Source: Rhynchopus euleeides (lineage: Eukaryota > Euglenozoa > Diplonemea > Diplonemida > Diplonemidae). From it: a stretch of 64,000 nt of DNA. The DNA is taken from contig OY723249.1 of NCBI GenBank assembly GCA_963210315.1, positions 310,001 through 374,000 of the forward strand, given 5' to 3'. The notes under the pieces were generated by a model that was not told where the DNA came from, made no database searches, and saw only the letters and a program-made list of their open reading frames with translations. The position numbers were made by a program, and so were the translations under genes. Below are positions 29,501 to 37,969 of this stretch, piece by piece (positions within the stretch are counted from its first letter, which is position 1; the number at the start of each line of letters is the position of its first letter).

Positions 29501-29978
29501 CGAGCCCAAGGATCTCCCACGTCCCAATGCGACTGCACAGCTCCTCCTGGCACAGTGTGACGTTCCCAGAGCTTGCGAGGATGGTGCCTGAAGGACAGGA
29601 GCCAGTCTCCACAGTGATGGCACTGCAGTTCTCAGAGGGCGGTGTTGGAGGAGGCTCGTCGCCAGGAACACACAGCACGTCGCCAGGCGTACCATAGGCA
29701 AGCACACCGTAAATCATCACGCCGCAGTACGAGCCGTATCCGTACCCAACAAACGTCATGTTCGGCTCGTCCAACCCAACCATCTGCCACTTCCGAAGAC
29801 GACTGCACAGCTCATCCTGGCACAGTGTGACGTTCTCAAAGCTCGCGAGGATGGTGCCTGCAGGACACCCGTGCCGATGCACGGTGATTGAGGCGCACTC
29901 ATGACCCTCAGCCTTCGGTTCACCCCCCTCCTGTGCTGCCACGCTGGTCACTGCCAGCATCCATATGAAGAGACGCAT
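26532..29978 (-). CDS. Secreted/membrane-anchored Cys-rich repeat protein, copy 1 (12 repeats)
   Basis: The start is placed at the ATG at 29978 because a signal peptide (MRLFIWMLAVTSVAAQ) follows immediately; the frame is open further upstream but runs through non-coding repeats. The protein has 1,148 residues. Twelve repeats of about 88 residues follow, each with six Cys: one before SAITV, SCPAG, TLCQ, EELC, HCGV and VLCV. Two or three NxT/NxS sequons per repeat (NVT, NCS) suggest heavy N-glycosylation. Repeats alternate between DAWQ and ETWE types, joined by Pro-rich linkers. The C-terminus has a Ser-rich stalk, one hydrophobic helix (FILPVLFVVVGVLCVGVV) and a short tail ending EEVLLID. A type I surface protein, perhaps for adhesion or as a coat, is inferred. 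The family is not recognised. No introns are seen. Confidence 0.9.
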   Translation of the reverse strand: MRLFIWMLAVTSVAAQEGGEPKAEGHECASITVHRHGCPAGTILASFENVTLCQDELCSRLRKWQMVGLDEPNMTFVGYGYGSYCGVMIYGVLAYGTPGDVLCVPGDEPPPTPPSENCSAITVETGSCPSGTILASSGNVTLCQEELCSRIGTWEILGLAEPNVSFVGEGYAQHCGVQDYPYVTPGRVLCLPGDEPPPTPPSEDCTALTVETGSCPAGTILASYENVTLCQEELCSRLETWEMVGFDEKNRVVVGNGYDLHCGVQSYFGTPGRVLCAPGEKPPTPPTPVPPSRECSAMTVQRSSCPAGTILASYENVTLCQEELCRRIDAWQMVGFDEPNVTFVGYGYDQHCGVQTYYGTPGEVLCVPGDEPPPTPPSEDCTALTVETGSCPAGTILASYENVTLCQEELCGRIDAWQLVGFDEPNVTFVGYGYDQHCGVQTYYGTPGEVLCVPGDEPPPTPPSENCTALTVETGSCPAGTILASYENVTLCQEELCSRLETWEMVGFDEKNRVVVGNGYDLHCGVQSYFGTPGRVLCVPGEKPPTPPTPVPPSRECSAITVQRSSCPAGTILASYENVTLCQEELCRRLDAWQLVGFDEPNVTFVGYGYAQHCGVQPYYGTPGQVLCVPGDEPPPTPPSENCSAITVETGSCPAGTILASYENVTLCQEELCSRLETWEMVGFDEKNRVVVGNGYDLHCGVQSYFGTPGRVLCAPGEKPPTPPTPVPPSRECSAMTVQRSSCPAGTILASYENVTLCQEELCRRIDAWQMVGFDEPNVTFVGYGYAQHCGVQPYYGTPGEVLCVPGEKPPTPPTPVPSSRECSAITVQRSSCPAGTILASYENVTLCQEELCGRIDAWQLVGFDEPNVTFVGYGYAQHCGVQSYYGTPGEVLCVPGDEPPPTPPSETCSAIAVVSGPSCAAGYILASSENVTLCQEQLCSIIDTWQMVGFDEPNVAFVGSGYAQHCGVQTYYGTPGDVVCVPGDEPPPTPPSENCSAITLETGSCPAGTILASSENVTLCQEELCSRIGVWEMVGYAKPGMVYVGYGYKEQCGVLSFSGHVPEVLCVPAPVASLEAALSQSQPSSSSGVTSAAVRLHHSVSASSFILPVLFVVVGVLCVGVVRRLHANRLSQGLPSGDLSEEVLLID

Positions 29979-30094
29979 CCTGTGCCCCTCCCCCCACCGT
30001 GTGTCACTTTCCCGCGTGTCTGTGATGTGTCTCGGTTGTCCTGTGGGGTTGTGTCGGAGGCAAGCGCGTGTCAGCAGGTGTGCAGCAGGGTCTC

Positions 30095-30290
30095 CTGGGG
30101 GGGTGTCGATTTTGGACAAAAAATATTTTTTTTCAAAAAAAACCCGAAAAATCGGGGGGAAAATGCTGAAAAATGGCAAAAAAAAGAGTATGGGGAGTTG
30201 GGTCCAGTTTAGCAAATCGTCATATTTTTCGGGCGTTTTTTTTCTGAATGGGACACCCGAAGAACCCGTTGAGACGTGCATGACATGGTG
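30095..30290. repeat. Inserted dispersed repeat upstream of gene copy 1
   Basis: The 5' flank shared with copy 0 ends at about 30094, and A- and G-tract sequence follows. GGGGAGTTGGGTCCAGTTTA also occurs near 6358, marking a dispersed repeat. It separates the gene from its ancestral upstream region. Confidence 0.65.
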
Positions 30291-30300
30291 AATATCTGGG

Positions 30301-30432
30301 CGGGAGCAACCCCTCTCCGGGTGGGGGCAACCCCTTTCAGAGTGGGGGCAACCTCTCTCAGGGTGGGGGCAACCCCTCTCAGAGTGGGGGCAACCCATCT
30401 CAGGGTGGGGGCAACCTCTCTCATGGTGGGGG
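30301..30432 (-). repeat. 21-bp minisatellite, about six copies
   Basis: Unit GTGGGGGCAACCCCTCTCAG. On the minus strand it can be read as a CPHSERG repeat, but that lies upstream of the signal peptide and is not regarded as coding. Copied at 48267-48398. Confidence 0.9.
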
Positions 30433-30537
30433 TTAGTGTGTGCGTTGGTGCTCGTCCCCTCTCGCAGATCTTGACTAGGCAGGCTGTCCCCCCTCCCCTC
30501 TCCGGCCCTCTGGGCAAATTATTGCTTTGTTGTGCTT

Positions 30538-30900
30538 CTCGCGTCGCGCGAAGATACTTGCTCAGCACTATTCACTAATTTTCTTGGACGCCACGCAACT
30601 TTTTTTCACGCACGCCCGGTTACGGTAATCACTTTTTTCTCACGCCTGTTTCTTTTTTCTCACGCTTTTTTTCTTTTTTTTCACGCTTTTTTCATAGTTT
30701 CCCTTCGCGCGAAGCTTTTTGGCTACGCGCGAACCCCCCGGACCCCTGCGCGAGCGCGTAAAAAAAAAGGGGGTTCGCGCGAAAAAAAAGGCGCTTCGCG
30801 CGAAAAAAAAAGTGCTTCGCGCGAAAAAAAAAAGCGCTTCGCGCGAAAAAAAACGCATTTCGCGCGAAAAAAAGGGGTAAAAAAGCGCTTCGCGCGAAAA
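30538..30900. repeat. TTCGCGCGAA palindrome array separated by A tracts
   Basis: From 30705, eight or so TTCGCGCGAA or near palindromes are separated by 6-10 A residues and GCGC. A mirrored block with T tracts lies at 32058-32300. The pair may form the ends of an element. Confidence 0.85.
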
Positions 30901-32057
30901 AATTGGCCCCTTGGCACCTTGTCCCTGTGGCTGTGCTGTGAACAGTGTGACTATTGTTGGCGTCCAGCTCACTGTGTCATGCGCCTTCTCCATGCCTCCA
31001 TGATTGATCGTCTTCTTGATACTGGGTGTGGTGCTCACCTGTGAGCATGTGGCACAGGGACGAAAGACGAGAGTCTCTGAGATGCGTCCTCTGGGAGGCA
31101 GATGACTGGAACAGGCACCTGGTACAGCAGGCACGGGTACAAGAAGTGGGCCAGAAATAGGGCTCAGCAGAAGCGCAAGATTTGCCCGTCTCAGCTTCCC
31201 GCCCCAACTTCCGCTCAACGGTATTGTCGGGAAGTCCTCAGGCATGCCCGGGTCGGCGCCCCCCCCAAGGCCTGACGTCCTGCCTGATAATTGACGGTCC
31301 CGGGTTCAAAACCCGCTCAGGTGCTGCGTGTCGTCGACACCGTGACTGCGGCAGTCGACATCCCAGACGGGTCGCCCCTCCTCTGTGCAAAGTACATCCG
31401 GGCGAGGCTCCCACCGCGCTCGATTCTGGGTTGTCCGCCATGTGCTGTCATGGAGCCTGCGTATTCGGGCGTGAAAACCGTAGGTGGTGGTTCGATTCCC
31501 AGAACTTGGGTAGGATATCCTATGGGATAACCTACGGGATGTTGCTTCTCGCGTTGGATATCCTACGCCAAGGTGGAACCCTGCAGAAGACACGAGAGTA
31601 ACAGCGAGGGACATCCCACGGATATCCCGCTCTGTTACCTCTCTGTTCCCTCGGGTCCCCCGAGAGAACGTCATCCCCCTTCGGCCTGGGCTTGTGCCAC
31701 TGGCTGGGCTGCTTCTTGTACAGGTCGATGGAGTGAACGCGCTGGGTTATTGCGCCAGGTACTAGCTTCGGCAAACTGCAGCAGAGTGGGTGGCTCTCCA
31801 GTTGTGCTGGGAAGATGGTGGAGGGTCACCAATATTGTGAGGCGGCTCATTCTTCAGCATTTCTGAGCGAAAATCCCTCAGTACAACACCTCCCCCCCCC
31901 CGTTTGCAAAGGCAAAACAGGTAGTGTCCGCCACTTTGGAGCTGATTTTGACCCGAGTTTGGCGGAGTTGGGCGGCGTTGGGCGGAGTTGGGCGGTGGTG
32001 TGGCGGCGTTCGGCGGAACCCGTTTTGGGCCAAATCAGGTGGCCCACCCCCCAAATG
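30901..32057. other. Sequence between two palindrome arrays, no gene established
   Basis: Contains two tRNA B-box look-alikes (near 31297 and 31488) without a cloverleaf, GGATATCC inverted repeats (31505-31575) and GTAACAG inverted repeats (31597-31640). Open frames exist on both strands but none is convincing. It could be the interior of an element bounded by the palindrome arrays. Confidence 0.4.
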
Positions 32058-32300
32058 CGCTTTTTTTATTCGCGCGAAAAATAGGTGCGCTTTTTATCTT
32101 CGCGCGAAAAAAAGGGGCGTTTTTTTTTATTCGCGCGAATAATAGGGGCGCGTTTTTTTTTTCGCGCGAAAAAAAAGGGCACTTTTTTTATTCGCGCGAA
32201 AAAAAGGGGCGTTTTTTTTATTCGCGCGAAAAAAAGGAGCACCTTTTTTCTTCGCGCGTCGCGCGCGTCCGACGCACGAAAAAAAAGGCCTTCGCGCGAA
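32058..32300. repeat. TTCGCGCGAA palindrome array separated by T and A tracts
   Basis: Seven or so TTCGCGCGAA copies with T tracts before and A tracts after, ending in GCGCGTCGCGCGCGTCCGAC. Partner of 30538-30900. Confidence 0.85.
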
Positions 32301-32310
32301 GGAAAACTAT

Positions 32311-32898
32311 GTTTTTTTGGCGTGAAAAAAAAGTCCGTACAGTGATTTTCTGGAAGGGAACTGCGGCTGATTTTGTGAATGCACAAATCAGGCCTGAGCG
32401 GGTCTGCAGGTCACCAGGTCGGCTGCGGGGTGGGTTGGTGTGGTGGGTTCATCGGCCACGCTATCCAGCTCCCCCCGACCTCTGCCCAGAGCCAGAAGCG
32501 CAGCACCCCGCGGCGTGAGAAGTACGATCACCGCAAGCAGATAGACCTTTTAGAAGTGTATGCTGCATACCGTGTCGCACAGCAGGTAATGGTTCTTCAC
32601 GGTGAACCACAGGTCAACCAGCAGAACCAGGGATCCCCAGGAAGACGAAGCTGTCGAGGGCAAATCAGAACGAGATGAGGTCGCCGTTCTTGAGGGCGGA
32701 ATACCCCAGACTTGGCGCTCTGGACGACATCCCCTGTGGAGTCGATCTCAGTCAGGAGGTGGTACAGCCTGGAACCTCTGTATATTGGTGTTCTCAGACA
32801 TACTCACATGAGCAACCTCAAAAATGGGGCCCAGTTTTTCGTTTTCACGGTAATAAACATGGTATGACAAAGGTCTTAATGGTCTGGCTGACGCCCAA
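32311..32898. other. Intergenic, nothing identified
   Basis: Mixed sequence between the palindrome array and the next TIR element. No motif or ORF could be supported. Confidence 0.4.
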
Positions 32899-32950
32899 AA
32901 AAAAGTCAAATTTGGGTACTTCTTGGGTACTTTTTGGGTCACCGAAAAAG
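32899..32950 (+). repeat. Direct repeat flanking the 32951-35634 element, left copy
   Basis: AAAAAAGTCAAATTTGGGTA followed by CTTCTTGGGTACTTTTTGGG and a TCACCGAAAAAG tail; repeated at 35637-35690. Confidence 0.8.
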
Positions 32951-33308
32951 GGGGGGGGGTGTCAAAACTTATTTTCTTGGGTGGAAAAATTCGACCTCCC
33001 AGAATCGTGATTTTCTTCCCCCATTGTACTTTTTGGACTCCGCGCGGATCGTAGTGGGGTCATTTTTGTGGTCTAGGTGACAAACTTCACCCGTGAAATG
33101 CGGGTCTGGTTCAGGCAGTTGTGCCTGTGAATGCTGGGAGGAGAGGAGTGGGAGATCAGTTCAGGGGCAGTTTGCTGGTTGAGGGTTACAACAAAAAGGG
33201 ACTTGCAGGCAGGAAGTGAGGGGAGGGGGTGGGGGGTTTTGGGGCTGTGGCACCCGCACTCTCTCTACGGCTCTACTGGCTTACTACAGCCTCTGGACCG
33301 TCTACGCT

Positions 33309-33602
33309 CTACTCTCCTTCTTCAACCGCTGGAATCTCGATGTGTTCCGTGTCGTGGTCCTGAAGCTTCGCGAGTAACCCTTCCTGACTCCACTCTGGGC
33401 GGACTACGAGTTCCCTCGCCTCCGCATATTCCCTCAGTTCCGACAGAGTAAAACACCGGTCCATACTCTCAATGAGTTCAAGAATAGCGGGTTTGTTTTT
33501 ACTCTGGCAGTTGAGGATCCCGCGTGCCAGGGCTTGCTGCACCAACACCCCCTTTAACCACGACACATCACAGTGGAATACAATGCAAATACTGTCAATC
33601 AA
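33309..33602 (-). CDS. Exon with a SAP-like C-terminal motif
   Basis: Open minus-strand frame with no in-frame ATG at its start, so it is an exon rather than a whole gene. It ends in EIPAVEEGE. A segment around FTLSELREYAEARELVV, followed by a second Leu-rich helix (EGLLAKLQD), resembles the helix-loop-helix SAP DNA-binding motif. It lies just downstream of the stop of the neighbouring spliced gene and could be an alternative last exon or a second gene of the same element. Confidence 0.4.
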   Translation of the reverse strand: MIDSICIVFHCDVSWLKGVLVQQALARGILNCQSKNKPAILELIESMDRCFTLSELREYAEARELVVRPEWSQEGLLAKLQDHDTEHIEIPAVEEGE

Positions 33603-35480
33603 GGCCGCTTGCGCTTGCGCTCAGATGCGTTATTGTCTGCGATCCTCGCGACTTCGAGTTCCGCAAGTCGCAGCTTGCCAAGACGGAGCTTCCTCTCCTG
33701 CACCGCCTCCAGCTTTCCCCCCAGAGAAGAGATCTGGGCCTCTGTGACACCTGGAGAGGTGCCATCAACCCAATGCTGCATGCAACAGAGCTTGGCGCGG
33801 AGGACACCATCCCGGATAGCGACCCCCCCCCATTCATCACCAACACCCTCCGCATCCTGCCGCAGACCCCTTCCAGGACCGCAGGTCCCAGTGCGCCTGT
33901 TCTCTCTGCAGCCATCCCTTCCGTGGACTGGGAGTATCTCTTGTACTCGGTGTAGCAACCGGAAGCAAAACGGTGGATGGATGTGCGGAGAAACTTCTCA
34001 GCGTCGGCCTTGTCCACCTTGGGGCAGAGGGTCGAACCCTGGTGAGAAGCCCACCCACCGTCCGACTTCGGCCGATGCCGCTAACCTTGGGCCGTTGAGT
34101 CGGCAGGTGCGACGGATCATTTGTTACGTATGGACAGTTCTGTGTGTGTGGCTGCCGTCCTCTTATTGTTTTCTGGTTGTCCTTGTCCACTTGGCTTTAC
34201 CAGCCCCCAACCGACAATTGTTTTCCAATCTTCCCTCTCCTCGCACGTGGTGGAAGCGTCAACACCTCAAAGAAGGAAGAATATCGTGGTGGGCACCATA
34301 GTATTTGGCGACACCAGATTCAGCGAGAAGAGTGGGGACAACCTCGTTCAACTGTTCCTCTGACACCTGTGCGGCGAGGAGGATAGTCAAAATTTACAGT
34401 GCAAGCAATTGTACATGCATTTTCCATAGTCATCGCCAGTTCCTCGGGAACACTGCCCTTCAGTGTGCACGTTGCAGACTCGAACGAGAGGCACAGGGAC
34501 TGGCCGAAGCAGTCTTCCTGGTGATCTCTCCAGCTCTGGAGGTACCCGTCCTCTGCATTCGCCTCCGCTTGCCACAAGCGCCAGGCGAGGAAGCGGAACA
34601 ACTCCGAGGAGAACCCGAGCTGGCAAGTGTCACTTGCCTGGGCCTCGCTCTTCGAGAACCGTGACACAAACAGAATGCAGGGGTACACGAGGTGCGCGAA
34701 GCAGATTCCCATCCTCCGCACAGTCTCGCGGTCCCCCTCCAACTCCATCACAGCCTCGTACGTCTTCGTATCCCTATTTGCAACTTCACGAAAGAAGGAT
34801 GCGCAGGAGGAAATCGAGGACGGTATCGTCGCCGTCAACGAGCTGCGAGAGGGACCAACAGGCGGCCGCAGTGGTGCAGAAGCGGCCGTTCGAAGCTTTT
34901 TGCCACAGTAGCCCAGACACCTTGATTACATGCGGACATTCTCTCGCGATGAATGCGGCGAAGGCAGGGTCATGTGCCGCATACACGGTGGACTCCAGCG
35001 GGGGTAGGGTAACCCTTTTCGGGAGTCTCAACTAGTGGGAGTCTCGGACTCCCGCTAGCGGGAGTCTTTAGCCTAAATTAGCTGGAAAATAGACTCCCGC
35101 TAGCGGGAGTCTCCAGTACATACTGCAGAAAAAGACACCCTCTCAGACTCCCGCTCCCAGACTCCCGCTAGGGTGGCTGGAGTCCACCGTGTAGTTGGCG
35201 GCTGCACACACGGACTTCGTCTTCACTGCACTGGAATCCATCAGGTCGCAGGTGCAGGTGGCAGTGCAGGTCGCAAGCCGACACATTGTGCTGTTGGCCA
35301 CATGTGGCAGAGGCGAGAGAGCCGTGTACTGCGGCATGCTCGAACAACAGGATTGGCGGTACAGCATAGGCTGGCGGGACAGTAGGGATGGCAGGACAGT
35401 ACAGGATGGCGGTGCAGGTGCAGGGTGTGTGAGGTCGCCACCCGGCAGGCAGCTCGCCGCCCCACCCCAGCCACCCACCC
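33599..35480 (-). pseudogene. Spliced gene of the 32951-35634 element, interrupted by a MITE
   Basis: Reading frames on the minus strand join in frame across GT-AG introns of 31 nt (34367-34397), 31 nt (34235-34265) and 32 nt (33897-33928). The stop at 33599 follows SERKRKRP, a nuclear-localisation-like tail. Exon text such as REDWKTIVGWGLVKPSG and VSEEQLNEVVPTLLAESG is clearly protein-like. A frame change near 34790-34840 and a junction near 34040-34120 were not resolved and may be frameshifts. The 208-bp MITE at 34984-35191 lies between CAAAN and AAHDPAF in what would be one exon, so the gene is probably inactive. It is a probable transposase of unknown class. Confidence 0.5.
34984..35191. 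mobile_element. 208-bp CACGG MITE inserted in an exon
   Basis: CACGGTGGACTCCAGCGG ends, TA on both sides (34982-34983, 35192-35193), and an interior of ACTCCCGCTAGCGGGAGT palindromes. A non-autonomous relative of 10080-12449. Confidence 0.95.
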
Positions 35481-35636
35481 ACCCAGCGGGACCCCCCTCA
35501 CGAATTTTCCATAACCCCGTTCTTTTGAACGTTTGGGATCTGTGCGGATCGTGGTGGGGTCATTTTGGCCATGGGGTGCCTCTGACCACAAATCCAGACT
35601 GAAACCGGCAGAAAATAAGTTTTGACACCCCCCCTA

Positions 35637-35690
35637 AAAAAAAGTCAAATTTGGGTACTTCTTAGGTACTTTTTGGGTCACCGAAAAAGT
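35637..35690 (+). repeat. Direct repeat flanking the 32951-35634 element, right copy
   Basis: Second copy of 32899-32950 with few changes (CTTCTTAGG for CTTCTTGGG). Confidence 0.8.
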
Positions 35691-35714
35691 GGGTTTTAGC
35701 CATACCATTTTTTC

Positions 35715-35754
35715 TTACGATAATACCACTTTTTGAAAAGTGGTATTATCGTAA
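35715..35754. repeat. Perfect 19-bp-arm hairpin with an extra half downstream
   Basis: TTACGATAATACCACTTTT and its exact reverse complement are separated by two bases. A third, near-perfect half (AAAAGTGGCATTATCGTAA) follows at about 35776-35794. Confidence 0.9.
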
Positions 35755-35829
35755 AATTTAAAAAACCCCCAGAAAAAAGTGGCATTATCGTAATTACCCC
35801 TATCTTAAACACTGGTCAGGAACACAATC

Positions 35830-36003
35830 AGGGGTCTGTGCAGGATCCTTCATGGAGAAAACCGGAGGCAAGGGAAATGGTTTTATTTGATTGCACGAGA
35901 CACACAGATTCTCTTTCCTGCGGAAGTGTTGTGTGCAGGCGCAGCAACTGCGTGTTGGCGGCAAGCACCTCGCACTTCCCCTATCGTTGCATTTCCGCCT
36001 GCT
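35830..36003 (-). CDS. Conserved Cys-rich exon (zinc-ribbon-like), unknown protein
   Basis: Homologue of 1370-1540, with the same SCCACTQHFRRKE and CVSCNQ frame and mostly synonymous or mild changes. It lies between the TIR element and a putative membrane-protein exon. Start, splice sites and partners are unresolved. Confidence 0.45.
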
Positions 36004-36026
36004 TTCTACCACCTGCGCTGCCCATT

Positions 36027-36320
36027 TTAACTTTTTTGTGATTCTTTTTGATTTGTTAGACTCTGAGCCGCTTCAGGCGTTGGGGCAGCCCCAGCAGGCT
36101 GGGACCCCTCGCAGTTCATCGGAGTCAGCCAGCTACTACCGCTCGAATAGCATTTTCCTTTTGTTTGATTTTCCTTCATTCTTAAAATTCCCAAATACCC
36201 TCCACCCAGAATGACAACGATCCCAATAGCAGCCGTATACAGTGTGGAACAACCGGTCAATACTTTTGTTCCACACTGTATGTGGTCCCTACGCAGATAT
36301 CGTGTGGTGCAAAGTGTCAC
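36027..36320 (-). CDS. Possible last exon with one transmembrane helix
   Basis: Minus-strand frame without its own ATG. It contains a hydrophobic helix (LYTAAIGIVVILGGGYLGIL) and a polar tail rich in Ser, Pro and Gln ending QKESQKS. A further open frame upstream (36324-36551) reads SFAVTLSLIWLCVDAS and could be another exon. If real, the gene encodes a small single- or double-pass membrane protein. A perfect 16-bp-arm hairpin lies within the coding stretch (36237-36281). Confidence 0.35.
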   Translation of the reverse strand: MTLCTTRYLRRDHIQCGTKVLTGCSTLYTAAIGIVVILGGGYLGILRMKENQTKGKCYSSGSSWLTPMNCEGSQPAGAAPTPEAAQSLTNQKESQKS

Positions 36321-37049
36321 TTGTCAAGACTCTCTCTCGCCGGGCTGCCTGCACCCACTCACCTTCACAGGCGATGTGGAAGCGTCAACGCAGAGCCAAA
36401 TCAGAGAGAGAGTGACAGCGAAACTTATTATTGGCAGTGTGGCCAGCTCAGCAGAGCTGCCTGACACTGCACGCGGCATGTTTGTTGAGCCCCGCAGCTG
36501 ACCTACGGAAATCTCCTGTCGTTGGTGGTAGTTCAGTTCTGAAATAATCATGCGATAGCCTCATGCAATGAAGGAGGAAATACACCACGGAGAAACCAGG
36601 TCCGATTCATCATGCGTCACGCGCATGACGTCATGCAGAGCCACATCTCGCGAGGCCAAGGTGTGATTCACCACTAAGAACCGACCCCTCCCCATTCACC
36701 CGCGTGTTGAGTGCCATGCATCGAGATTGTACCATTCTTATGGAAACGCACTGCACGGCAAACACCCCAGCATCTTACGTTGTTAAAGGCTGTTTGGTAG
36801 GGAGAGTATCACTTGCGTGTCAGGGCTCGTCCCCTTCTGAGGCAGATAGAAACAAAACGCTGGCATAGTCCGTATGTTCGGCCTGTGTCGTGTCAAGCCC
36901 TGACTGTGGGGAGGGTTGGGGGGTGGGGAAGAGTGCACGACCGTGTCAAAACGGTGTGTATTTACGGATCCGAAACGAGCAAGCAAAGTGTGAGGAGGGG
37001 CACGCATAACATTCAAATACACACGTGTATCATTTTGTGTAGTCTTTGA
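36321..37049. other. Intergenic or intronic sequence
   Basis: Open minus-strand frames at 36324-36551 and 36783-37022 lack decisive support. GTGACGCATGATG-type inverted repeats lie near 36609-36640. Nothing else was identified. Confidence 0.35.
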
Positions 37050-37202
37050 CTACAACAGCAGAACGCACCAACCCACTGTTTCACACCACACTGGTGCAAC
37101 ACCAACAATACCCAACAACACACCAGCAATCAACAAAAGGTCTCTGGAGGGTGGTGTGGTCAGTGACCTTGTACCAGGTATGGCTGGTATGGTGTCGGCC
37201 AT
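37050..37202 (-). CDS. Small hydrophobic ORF, 50 aa
   Basis: True ATG at 37202 (MADTIPAIPG) and a hydrophobic core (LLLIAGVLLGIVGVAPVW), like a signal anchor or first exon of a membrane protein. The ATG sits inside a CCAGGTATGGC inverted repeat (37174-37208), 17 bases from a transposon end, so the ORF may be fortuitous. Confidence 0.25.
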   Translation of the reverse strand: MADTIPAIPGTRSLTTPPSRDLLLIAGVLLGIVGVAPVWCETVGWCVLLL

Positions 37203-37218
37203 ACCTGGACCCCCCCTA

Positions 37219-37786
37219 GGGCTAAGTTGGCGTGATACGTGACACGTATCGCGTATCAGATACGTATCACGTATCACATTTCGCGTCTCGCGTATCACTG
37301 AATGGGGACAGTGTTTTCGGTCCCCATACACAGGAGCCAGCAGATGCCTTTCAGGGGGTCTGGGGGGCGGAGCCCCCCAGCCGCCGGAGGCCACGGTAGT
37401 GAACATATGTTCTCAGGCTGACTTCAGTCAAGCACCTGGCCAAATTCGGTGGGTCATTGGGACAATAGTTCGGAATCGCCCTGCTCCCTGGGCCCTGGGC
37501 CCAGGGGGCAGGGGCAGATCAGAAATAATATTCTGGTAGGGCAGGCTGGTCAGGCCTGCCCTACCAAGGTTTCGGACTGAAATTAAATAGGTGGGGCAGC
37601 TGCCCTACCTGCCTGACCAGGCACGAGATCACTGAACACCTTATCCGGACGCCGTGTCGGATCCGTGTCTAGAAAGTGGATCGGGGGCACGCCTGCCGTA
37701 TCAGCGCCGTTGCCGTATCGGATACGTATCACGTATCGCCCCCGCCAAAAAGGTGCTCTGAAACGCGTATCATGCCAACTTAGCCC
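37219..37786. mobile_element. 568-bp TA-flanked MITE with GGGCTAAGTTGGC ends
   Basis: The ends GGGCTAAGTTGGCGTGATAC and its mirror GTATCATGCCAACTTAGCCC are flanked by TA (37217-37218, 37787-37788). Clustered GATACG/CGTATC motifs lie inside both ends. The centre has a minus-strand GC-hairpin module and nested palindromes (GCCCTGGGCCCAGGG; GGTAGGGCAGGC). No ORF. Confidence 0.93.
37353..37404 (-). repeat. Dispersed GC-hairpin module
   Basis: Full minus-strand copy inside the GGGCTAAG MITE. Confidence 0.85.
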
Positions 37787-37788
37787 TA

Positions 37789-37969
37789 CTGGGGGGGGCT
37801 AAATAGAAGGGGGGGGGGGTCAAATACAAGGGGGGGCTATTAGAAGGGGGGGTCTGAAAATTCGAAATCCATAAAAAAATTCGCCAAATACAAGGGGGGG
37901 GGGGGGGGGGGCAGGCCTCTGGCTAATTCTGGGGCCGGACTTAACGTTGGGCCGGAGGGGGGGGGGGTA
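37789..37969. repeat. Cluster of G-tract transposon tips
   Basis: Successive G runs with CTAAATAGAAG, TCAAATACAAG, CTATTAGAAG and CCAAATACAAG. These are the same tip sequences that end the larger elements in this window, so it is probably a pile-up of short nested ends. The distal part (CCAAATACAAG, G tract, CAGGCCTCTGGCTAATTC) is inverted at 42757-42800. Confidence 0.7.

Larger units (their letters stand above)
32951..35634 (-). mobile_element. TIR element (GGGGGGGTGTCAAAACTTAT ends) with a spliced gene
   Basis: Inverted ends G-tract plus TGTCAAAACTTATTTTC. The right end is followed by TA; the left one is not. The minus strand holds the spliced gene 33599-35480, so this is probably an autonomous or formerly autonomous element. 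A CACGG MITE (34984-35191) lies inside. Roughly 55-bp direct repeats sit just outside both ends, far too long for an ordinary target duplication. Confidence 0.65.

Noticed and set aside
26741..29850. Plus-strand Arg/Gln-rich ORFs opposite the surface genes
   Set aside because: Shadow frames of the repeat gene; their repetition follows its 264-bp period.
30301..30398. N-terminal extension of the surface protein through the 21-bp repeat (CPHSERG repeats)
   Set aside because: A clean signal peptide begins 140 residues later at 29978, the extension crosses a dispersed repeat, and copy 0 lacks it.
30301..30432. CRISPR-like array
   Set aside because: Continuous tandem repeat with no unique spacers; the context is eukaryotic.
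31285..31510. Two tRNA B-box-like sequences (GGGTTCAAAACCC and GGTGGTTCGATTCC)
   Set aside because: No paired acceptor stem, anticodon arm or A box at the proper distance; the T-stem around the second does not pair. Not called as tRNA genes.
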